Source of the DNA: Gammaproteobacteria bacterium
GTDB lineage: Bacteria > Pseudomonadota > Gammaproteobacteria > Steroidobacterales > Steroidobacteraceae
Assembly (NCBI GenBank): GCA_029857655.1
Contig: JAOUGR010000163.1
Location: 1-5,161 of the forward strand
Reading direction: 5' to 3'
DNA: 5,161 bases
In this document: positions 1 through 5,161 of the stretch, one piece after another
How the letters are laid out: the number at the start of each line of letters is the position of its first letter
Position numbering within the stretch: position 1 is the stretch's first letter
The notes under the pieces: generated by a model
What the model was told of the DNA's origin: nothing
The model's input: only the letters and a program-made list of their open reading frames with translations
The model's database searches: none
Program-made: the position numbers and the translations under genes

Positions 1-551
1 ATCTCGGCATGGCGGAAGCCCCGGGGGCCGCCGGTCATTCGCCGCGGCGAATTGCGTTCCACAACGATGCAGGCGCGGGCATCAATGCGGAAGCACTGCG
101 CCGGACGCCACGCCGAGGTCCGCGCGCCCTCGCCTACCTGATCGGGCTTGCACGCGTGTTGCTGCGCTTTCGTGCGCCGCAATTCGATCTGGCAGTCGAT
201 GGCCAGCCGCAATCCGGGCGTTACCTGATTGCGATTGCCATGAATGGCCACTACTACGGTGGCGGCATGCGCCTGGCGCCCAGCGCGCAGATCGATGACG
301 GATTCTTCGATCTGGTCATGATCGAACCAATGTCGCTCGCTGCGGTGATCCGTCGCCTGCCGAGACTCTTCAACGGCCGGCTGGAGGGCGATCCGGCCTT
401 CCGTGTATTGCGCTGCCAAACCGCGACAATTCGCGCTGAACCAGCCTGCGGCATCGAGATCGACGGACAGGATTTCGGATCCACGCCGATCACGCTGAAA
501 ATGCTGCCCGGCGCGCTGAATGTCCTCGATTGCCGCGCGTCAGCGGAATGA
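1..551 (+). CDS. Diacylglycerol/lipid kinase (YegS/BmrU-like family), C-terminal part; 5' end outside the window
   Basis: Proteins of this family phosphorylate diacylglycerol or a related lipid with ATP at the inner membrane face, feeding phospholipid turnover. Only the C-terminal beta-sandwich domain is visible. Seen: FHNDAGAGINAE (near base 57), which fits the family's Asn-x-Ala-x-x-Gly segment; then NGHYYGGGMRLAP followed by DDGFFDLV (about bases 243-320), the family's conserved lipid-binding and metal-site region; and near the end IDGQDFGSTP and PGALNVL, the usual closing strands. The frame is open to the left edge (codons for Leu-Gly precede the ATG at base 9). That ATG is probably internal, because the ATP-binding half with its GDG motif is missing and should lie upstream. 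The stop is TGA at 549-551. The gene runs toward korB and overlaps its 3' end by 12 bases, so the two are in separate transcription units. The family is fairly certain; the lipid substrate is unknown. Confidence 0.87.
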   Translation, partial: LGMAEAPGAAGHSPRRIAFHNDAGAGINAEALRRTPRRGPRALAYLIGLARVLLRFRAPQFDLAVDGQPQSGRYLIAIAMNGHYYGGGMRLAPSAQIDDGFFDLVMIEPMSLAAVIRRLPRLFNGRLEGDPAFRVLRCQTATIRAEPACGIEIDGQDFGSTPITLKMLPGALNVLDCRASAE

Positions 552-1595
552 CGCAAGGATCTTCGGCAGCTTTGCTGCGCCAGGGCACAGGCGCTCGAAT
601 GGCACGCTGTTGAGCGCGGCTTCGGTCGTGTTGTGCCGCGCGTGGAAATCGCGGCGCTTCTGGTCCACGTAGATCAGGCCGGTCACATATTCGTTGCGCA
701 TCGCGCGTTCCTGCACGTAGCCGGCTGCCCGCGCGCGGTTGGTCGGGTCGTAGTCCGGGTCCAGCTTGCGAAGCACGATACTGCTTCCATCGTGCATGGT
801 CACCGGCAACGTATCGCCCGGCGCATAGCTGACGCTGATCTCGCGCTGCGGGGCGACGTAATCGGCGGCAACCGGCGCATCCGAATGCTCGCGCACGTAA
901 GCATAGCTCTTGGTCGAGCCCTCGTGGTCATTGAAGGTCACGCATGGCGACAACACATCGATAATCGCGAAACCGCTGTGGGAAAGACCTGCCTTGATCA
1001 GCGGAACCAGCTGCGCCTTGTCGCCGGAAAAGCTGCGCGCGACGAATGAGGCGCCCAATGCGAGCGCCAGCAGCACCGGGTCGATCGGTTCCTGCTCATT
1101 GGCATCCCCTTTCTTGGACTTCGAGCCGATATCTGCCGACGCCGAGAACTGGCCTTTGGTGAGTCCGTAGACACCGTTGTTCTCGAGGATGTAGACCATG
1201 TCGAGGTTGCGCCGGATCACATGTGCGAGCTGGCCGACGCCGATGGACAGGGAATCGCCATCGCCCGACACACCGATGTAGCGCAGGTTCCGGTTGGCGG
1301 CATTCGCGCCGGTCGCGATGGATGGCATGCGGCCGTGCACCGCATTGAAGCCATGCGCACCCGCGACGAAATAGGCGGTGGTCTTTGACGAGCAGCCGAT
1401 GCCCGAGAGCTTGACGACACTCTGCGGCGGCAGCGCCATCTCGAAGGCGGCCTGCACGATGGCGGCCGTCACCGAATCGTGGCCGCAACCAGCGCAAAGC
1501 GTGGACATGGCGCCTTCGTAGTCGCGCCGGTTCAGGCCCAGCTCATTTTGCGGCAGGCCCGGATTTGCGACCTTTGGCTTGGAGATGAAACTCAT
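540..1595 (-). CDS. korB: 2-oxoacid:acceptor (ferredoxin-type) oxidoreductase, beta subunit, thiamine-diphosphate binding
   Basis: This is the catalytic beta subunit (351 aa) that binds thiamine diphosphate and one [4Fe-4S] cluster and works with KorA to convert a 2-oxoacid plus CoA to acyl-CoA, CO2 and low-potential electrons, or the reverse. Seen: LCAGCGHDS with Cys34 and Cys37, GIGCSSKT with Cys68, and SPCVTFN with Cys218, the four ligands expected for the single cluster. The thiamine-diphosphate/Mg motif begins GDGDS (111-115) and ends ENNGVYGLTKGQ (138-149). HGR at 87-89 and ATGANAAN (94-101) form the usual loop near the cofactor. Typical beta subunits have roughly 280-300 residues; this one has a tail of about 100 residues after residue 245. 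The start is the ATG at 1595-1593, which overlaps the korA stop as ATGA and has AAGGGAG 7 bases upstream; an in-frame start 48 bases further up lies inside korA and has no such support. 2-Oxoglutarate is the favoured substrate by context, but pyruvate or a branched or aromatic 2-oxoacid is not excluded. Confidence 0.93.
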   Translation of the reverse strand: MSFISKPKVANPGLPQNELGLNRRDYEGAMSTLCAGCGHDSVTAAIVQAAFEMALPPQSVVKLSGIGCSSKTTAYFVAGAHGFNAVHGRMPSIATGANAANRNLRYIGVSGDGDSLSIGVGQLAHVIRRNLDMVYILENNGVYGLTKGQFSASADIGSKSKKGDANEQEPIDPVLLALALGASFVARSFSGDKAQLVPLIKAGLSHSGFAIIDVLSPCVTFNDHEGSTKSYAYVREHSDAPVAADYVAPQREISVSYAPGDTLPVTMHDGSSIVLRKLDPDYDPTNRARAAGYVQERAMRNEYVTGLIYVDQKRRDFHARHNTTEAALNSVPFERLCPGAAKLPKILASFR

Positions 1596-3412
1596 GCCGC
1601 CACTCCCTTGGCAAGCGCCGAATTGACGCCAGCCACGATGCAACTTGCCGGCATCGGAAGCCCGTTGTAGTGCAGGATGGAACGCAGCTTCTGCTTGTCC
1701 ACCGCCGTCTCGAGCGTCAGCAGCGAGCGCAGTTGCGCGTCGCGATTCTGCTCGACCACGAAGATGGTCTGGTGCGCCGCCAGGAACTCCTCGACCTCTG
1801 CACCAAACGGGAATGCGCGCACGCGCATGTAGTCGATCACCGTACCCGAACGGCGCAGGCTCGCAAGCGCCTCGCGTACCGGTGCGTCGCAGGAACCGAG
1901 GCTCACGATGGCCGCCTGGGCGCCACGGGCCTCGATGATCGCGGGCGGTACGAGCCGAGCCGCAGTGCCGAACTTGCGCACCAGGCGATCCATGACCTCC
2001 TGGTATTCCACGGCATCCTCCGTGTACACGCCGTAACTGTTGTGGCCTGAACCGCGCGTGAAGTAAGCAGCTTTCGGGCTTACCCCGGGCAGCGTGCGGT
2101 ACGGGATGCCGTCACCGTCGGAGTCGTGGTAACGGTGGAACTTCCCGAGCCCGGCAATCTGCTCGTCACTCAGCATCTTGCCGCGGTCGGGCCGGTAATT
2201 GTCGTCCCACTTGAAATCGGGTGCCATCCAGTCGTTCATGCCGATATCGAGGTCAAGCAGCACGAATACGGGTGTCTGAAGCCGCTCCGCCAGGTCGAAT
2301 GCCTGCACGGCCATATGGAAGCACTCTTCCGGCGAATCCGGGAACAGCAACACGTGGCGCGTGTCGCCATGAGACGCGTAGGCGCAGGCCAGCAGGTCGC
2401 ATTGCTGCGTGCGCGTCGGCATTCCGGTCGAAGGTCCCACGCGTTGCACATCGAATATGACGGCCGGCACCTCGGCGTAATAAGCGAGGCCGATAAACTC
2501 CTCCATCAGCGAGATGCCCGGGCCGCTGGTGGGCGTGAATGCACGAACGCCGTTCCACGAGGCCCCGACCACGACGCCGATCGCGGCAAGCTCGTCCTCG
2601 GCCTGCACGATCAGGTAATCGTTCTTGCCGGTCTTCGGATCGACCCGATGGCGCGCGCAGAGCGACCGGAACGCGTCCATCAACGAGGTCGAGGGCGTGA
2701 TCGGGTACCACGCACCGACGGTGGCACCAGCATACAGGCAGCCGAGCGCCGCAGCGGTATTGCCGTCGATCATCACGTGGCCAGCCGTCGCATTCATGGG
2801 TTCGATGCGCGTCGGCAACGGACACTCAAAATTTTCCTTTGCATAGCGATAGCCGATCTCGATCGCCTTCATGTTGGATTCCACTAGCGCCGGCTTCTTC
2901 GCGAAGGTCTGCGCCAGCAACGCGCGAATGACTTCCAGGTCGAGGTCGATCAGCGCCGCCAGCGTGCCCGCGTACATGATGTTTTTCATCAGCGTACGGG
3001 CCCGCGCGCCCTCGAAATTATCAATGCAAAGCTGGGCGAACGGCACGCCGAAGGTCCTGATCTCTTCGCGGGCCAGCAAGGTGCTGCTCGGCCAGGTCGA
3101 GTCGTAGACCAGGCAGCCGCCGGCACACACGTCACGCACGTCGCGTGAATAGGTCTCCGCATTCATCGCCACCATGACGTCTACGCTTCCGCCGCGTGAG
3201 CGCCAGCCGTCGCGGGTCACGCGGATTTCGTACCAGGTGGGCAGGCCCTGGATGTTGGACGGGAAGAAATTCTTGCCGACTACCGGAACGCCCATCCGGA
3301 AGATCGCCTTCATGACGAGCGAATTCGCGCTGGCGGATCCGGATCCGTTGACGTTCGCGAACTTGATCGTGAAGTCGTTTACGCGCGGCGAAGCGCTGGC
3401 TCGCTCTGGCAT
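1592..3412 (-). CDS. korA: 2-oxoacid:acceptor oxidoreductase, fused gamma-alpha subunit
   Basis: This 606-aa cytoplasmic subunit joins the gamma domain (about residues 14-195, containing NGSGSASAN and the FPSNIQG and RSRGGSVD segments) to the alpha subunit (about 212-606). The fused order is the usual one in two-subunit 2-oxoacid:ferredoxin oxidoreductases. In the alpha part, YPITPST (236-242), EDELAAIGVVVGASWNG (272-288), TSGPG (295-299) and RVGPSTGMPTR (324-334) are the hallmark segments. From work on the Sulfolobus enzyme, the Thr of YPIT and the Arg near GPSTG contact the 2-oxoacid carboxylate. Residues about 395-460 form the linker to the C-terminal alpha domain, which carries the VVEQNRDAQ segment (552-560). 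The ATG at 3412 is preceded by two GAGG stretches and starts inside the end of the upstream flavoprotein gene; no later ATG, GTG or TTG lies ahead of the conserved NDFTIKF. The stop TGA overlaps the korB start. No disruption is seen. Family is certain; substrate is not. Confidence 0.94.
   Translation of the reverse strand: MPERASASPRVNDFTIKFANVNGSGSASANSLVMKAIFRMGVPVVGKNFFPSNIQGLPTWYEIRVTRDGWRSRGGSVDVMVAMNAETYSRDVRDVCAGGCLVYDSTWPSSTLLAREEIRTFGVPFAQLCIDNFEGARARTLMKNIMYAGTLAALIDLDLEVIRALLAQTFAKKPALVESNMKAIEIGYRYAKENFECPLPTRIEPMNATAGHVMIDGNTAAALGCLYAGATVGAWYPITPSTSLMDAFRSLCARHRVDPKTGKNDYLIVQAEDELAAIGVVVGASWNGVRAFTPTSGPGISLMEEFIGLAYYAEVPAVIFDVQRVGPSTGMPTRTQQCDLLACAYASHGDTRHVLLFPDSPEECFHMAVQAFDLAERLQTPVFVLLDLDIGMNDWMAPDFKWDDNYRPDRGKMLSDEQIAGLGKFHRYHDSDGDGIPYRTLPGVSPKAAYFTRGSGHNSYGVYTEDAVEYQEVMDRLVRKFGTAARLVPPAIIEARGAQAAIVSLGSCDAPVREALASLRRSGTVIDYMRVRAFPFGAEVEEFLAAHQTIFVVEQNRDAQLRSLLTLETAVDKQKLRSILHYNGLPMPASCIVAGVNSALAKGVAA
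1603..1609 (-). promoter_or_regulatory. Ribosome binding site of korB
   Basis: On the minus strand AAGGGAG lies 7 bases before the ATG at 1595. It sits inside the last codons of korA and decides the korB start in favour of MSFISKP over the longer reading that begins 16 residues earlier. Confidence 0.75.
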
Positions 3413-5161
3413 CGGGCCTCATCCTCAGCATAGGGGATCTTGATCCAGGACTTCTGCATTTCCCATGCGTCCGTCGGGCAGCGCTCCGCGCACAAACCGC
3501 AATGAACGCACAGGTCCTCGTCTTTCACCATCACGCGACTGGTCTGCTTCAGTGACTCGGACACGAACAACGGCTGGTCCGGATTCTGGCGAGGAGCCTT
3601 CAGTCGCGCGACCACGTCCCGCTCGTCGCCATTCGCCGTGATCGTCAGGCAGTCCGTCGGGCAGATGTCGATACAGGCGTCGCATTCGATGCAGAGGCCC
3701 GCGTGGAACACGGTCTGGATATCGCAGTTCAGGCAGCGACTGACCTCTTCGGCCGCGCGAGCGGCATCGAAGCCGAGCTCGACTTCGATATTGATTCGCT
3801 TGAACCGCTCCTTCAGGCTCACATGGGGCATCAGCCGCCGCGCTGAAGCGTCGTAATCATTCTTGTACGACCACTCGTGCATCCCGACCTTGCGGCTCTG
3901 AAGATTGACCCCGCGGGGCATGCGCTCGTCGAGCGGCATGCCGGCGCAATGCTTGTGGATAGAAATGGCGGCCTGGTGGCCGTGCTCGACGGCCCAGATG
4001 ATGTTCTTCGGGCCGAATGCCGCGTCGCCGCCGAAAAACACGCCTGGTCGCGTCGACTCGTATGTGAGCTTGTCGATCTTCGGAATGTTCCACTTGTCAA
4101 ACTCGATGCCGAGGTCCTGTTCGACCCACGGGAAGGCATTTTCCTGGCCGATCGCAAGGATGACGTCGTCGCAGGGGATGAACACTTCCTCGACCACGCG
4201 CTGATCCTTGATTGCGGCGCCGTCCATCACGTACTCGAGGCGCTCGAAGCTCATGCCCTTCAGCTTCCCGCCTTCGACGACGAACGCCTTTGGCGCGTGG
4301 TTGACGATGATCTCGACATTCTCTTCTTCGGCATCCTCGAGTTCCCACTCGGATGCCTTGAAGAAACCGCGCGGCTTGCGGGCCATGACCTTGACGCTCT
4401 TCGCGCCGAGCCGGAGTGATGTACGGCAACAATCCATTGCCGTATTGCCCACACCGATGATCAGCACCCGTTCGCCGATCTTGTCGACATGCTCAAACGC
4501 CACAGATTCGAGCCAGGCGATTCCGATATGGATGCGGTCGGTGTCGTTGCGCCCCGGCAGTTTCAGCTCCTTGCCCCTGGGCGCACCGGTACCGACGAAC
4601 ACCGCGTCGAATCCGCCCTGGTCGAGCAGCTTGCGCATGCTCGCAATGGGCGAGCCCAGGCGCAGATCCGCGCCCATGCCGACGATGTAGCCGATCTCCT
4701 CGTCCAGCACCTGCGCCGGCAGGCGGAACGAAGGGATGTTGGTGCGCATCAGTCCGCCCGCGATCGCGTACTGCTCGAAGATCACGACCTCGTACCCGAG
4801 CGGCAGCAAATCATTGGCGACAGTGAGTGTCGCGGGGCCCGCGCCGATGCAGGCGACCCGCTTGCCATTCTTCTGGGCCGGCGCCTTTGGCAGCCGCGGC
4901 GTGATGTCGTCACGCTGGTCAGAAGCGACGCGCTTCAGCCGGCAGATTGCGACCGGTTTTTCCTCGACCCTGCCGCGCCGGCAGGCGGGCTCGCAGGGCC
5001 GGTCGCATACCCGCCCCAGGATCCCTGGAAACACATTTGACTCGCGATTGACAATGTACGCATCGGAATACTTTCCGAGCGCGATCAGCCGCAAGTACTC
5101 GGGTACATCGGTATGCGCCGGGCAGGCCCACTGGCAGTCCACTACCTTGTGGTAGTAATCA
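3379..5161 (-). CDS. Iron-sulfur flavoprotein: GltD-like FAD/NAD(P) oxidoreductase with C-terminal 2[4Fe-4S] ferredoxin domain; 5' end outside the window
   Basis: Probable electron-transfer subunit linking KorAB to NAD(P). At least 593 residues are visible. Numbering from the GTG codon at 5142: an N-terminal cluster-binding region has Cys3 and Cys7 (CQWAC) and Cys46, Cys50 and Cys54 (CDRPCEPAC), as in the small subunit of glutamate synthase. The FAD Rossmann fold starts GAGPAT (100-105); the NAD(P) fold has GVGNTAMD (230-237); and GGDAAFGPKN (371-380) closes the FAD domain. A ferredoxin domain follows with CIECDACIDICP (484-495) and CVHCGLCAERCP (545-556), two [4Fe-4S] sites, preceded by CLNC (470-473). 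The frame stays open to the right edge through DYYHKV before that GTG, so GTG 5142 is probably internal. The 3' end overlaps korA by 34 bases, pointing to one operon. By analogy with the Azoarcus evansii 2-oxoglutarate:NADP+ oxidoreductase this would be its flavoprotein subunit (sometimes called KorC). Alternatives are a separate ferredoxin:NADP reductase or a glutamate synthase small-subunit homologue; no large glutamate synthase subunit is visible here. NADP versus NAD preference is not resolved. Confidence 0.9.
   Translation of the reverse strand, partial: DYYHKVVDCQWACPAHTDVPEYLRLIALGKYSDAYIVNRESNVFPGILGRVCDRPCEPACRRGRVEEKPVAICRLKRVASDQRDDITPRLPKAPAQKNGKRVACIGAGPATLTVANDLLPLGYEVVIFEQYAIAGGLMRTNIPSFRLPAQVLDEEIGYIVGMGADLRLGSPIASMRKLLDQGGFDAVFVGTGAPRGKELKLPGRNDTDRIHIGIAWLESVAFEHVDKIGERVLIIGVGNTAMDCCRTSLRLGAKSVKVMARKPRGFFKASEWELEDAEEENVEIIVNHAPKAFVVEGGKLKGMSFERLEYVMDGAAIKDQRVVEEVFIPCDDVILAIGQENAFPWVEQDLGIEFDKWNIPKIDKLTYESTRPGVFFGGDAAFGPKNIIWAVEHGHQAAISIHKHCAGMPLDERMPRGVNLQSRKVGMHEWSYKNDYDASARRLMPHVSLKERFKRINIEVELGFDAARAAEEVSRCLNCDIQTVFHAGLCIECDACIDICPTDCLTITANGDERDVVARLKAPRQNPDQPLFVSESLKQTSRVMVKDEDLCVHCGLCAERCPTDAWEMQKSWIKIPYAEDEARCQSEPALRRA
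3417..3426 (-). promoter_or_regulatory. Probable ribosome binding site of korA
   Basis: The minus strand reads GAGGATGAGG just before the ATG at 3412. The two GAGG stretches lie 10 and 4 bases from the start; the farther one is at the more usual distance. The site is inside the coding end of the flavoprotein gene, which fits translational coupling. The ATG inside this stretch is in another frame. Confidence 0.55.

Noticed and set aside
566..578. Small hairpin gcagc-ttt-gctgc just after the lipid kinase stop, as a terminator
   Set aside because: The stem has only five pairs, no run of T follows on either strand, and it lies within the korB coding sequence.
1593..1643. Longer korB start giving 16 extra residues
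   Set aside because: The extra residues are out of keeping with the family's N-terminus, while the ATG at 1595 has a good ribosome binding site and an ATGA overlap with korA.
2108..2125. DSDGDG in KorA, as a calcium-binding EF-hand loop
   Set aside because: Position 12 of the would-be loop is Leu, not Glu or Asp, and no flanking EF-hand helices are seen. The segment fits the DGIPYRTLPG linker common in this subunit family.
2126..2887. Long plus-strand open frame (253 codons) opposite korA
   Set aside because: It lies wholly antisense to a clearly conserved gene, has an Arg/His-rich composition typical of reversed high-GC coding sequence, and shows no recognisable motif.
3335..3346. Tandem ggatccggatcc, as a repeat or cloning scar
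   Set aside because: It falls in frame in korA and encodes part of the conserved NGSGSAS segment, so codon choice explains it.
3877..4419. Plus-strand open frame (180 codons) opposite the flavoprotein gene
   Set aside because: It is a shadow of the FAD/NAD(P) domain on the other strand; no conserved domain or convincing start is seen. The same holds for the 183-codon frame at 4489-5040.
5140..5142. GTG at 5142 as the true start of the flavoprotein
   Set aside because: The frame remains open upstream to the window edge and encodes DYYHKV, which joins smoothly to the cluster-binding region; the AAGG before it is too close to serve as a normal ribosome binding site.

Overview
The window is fully coding and reads as part of a high-GC proteobacterial chromosome, most likely beta- or gammaproteobacterial. 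That placement is an inference from G/C-rich third codon positions and from the gene types, not from a marker gene. There are four genes, two of them cut by the window edges, and no intergenic space between any of them. No RNA gene, insertion sequence, CRISPR array, origin, promoter or convincing terminator was seen.

Left end (plus strand, 1-551): the C-terminal part of a diacylglycerol/lipid kinase of the YegS/BmrU family. Its catalytic N-terminal half lies outside the window.

Rest of the window (minus strand, 5161 down to 540): a compact three-gene unit transcribed right to left. First is an iron-sulfur flavoprotein with a GltD-like FAD/NAD(P) module and a C-terminal two-cluster ferredoxin domain; its start lies beyond the right edge. 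Second is a fused gamma-alpha subunit of a 2-oxoacid:acceptor oxidoreductase (KorA). Third is the thiamine-diphosphate-binding beta subunit (KorB). The flavoprotein and korA overlap by 34 bases, and korA and korB by 4 bases (ATGA), so the three are very probably co-transcribed and translationally coupled.

Likely joint function: KorA and KorB oxidatively decarboxylate a 2-oxoacid to its acyl-CoA, or run the reverse carboxylation, and pass low-potential electrons through the beta-subunit [4Fe-4S] cluster. The flavoprotein would carry these through its own clusters and FAD to NAD(P)+. The layout matches, from memory, the three-subunit 2-oxoglutarate:NADP+ oxidoreductase described from the denitrifying aromatic degrader Azoarcus evansii. 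The substrate cannot be fixed from sequence alone. This is a known, if uncommon, enzyme architecture; I found no evidence of an entirely new system. The least ordinary points are the built-in ferredoxin and flavin electron path, the long C-terminal tail of KorB, an unusual N-terminal cysteine set and FAD loop in the flavoprotein, and the 12-base tail-to-tail overlap between korB and the lipid kinase gene.
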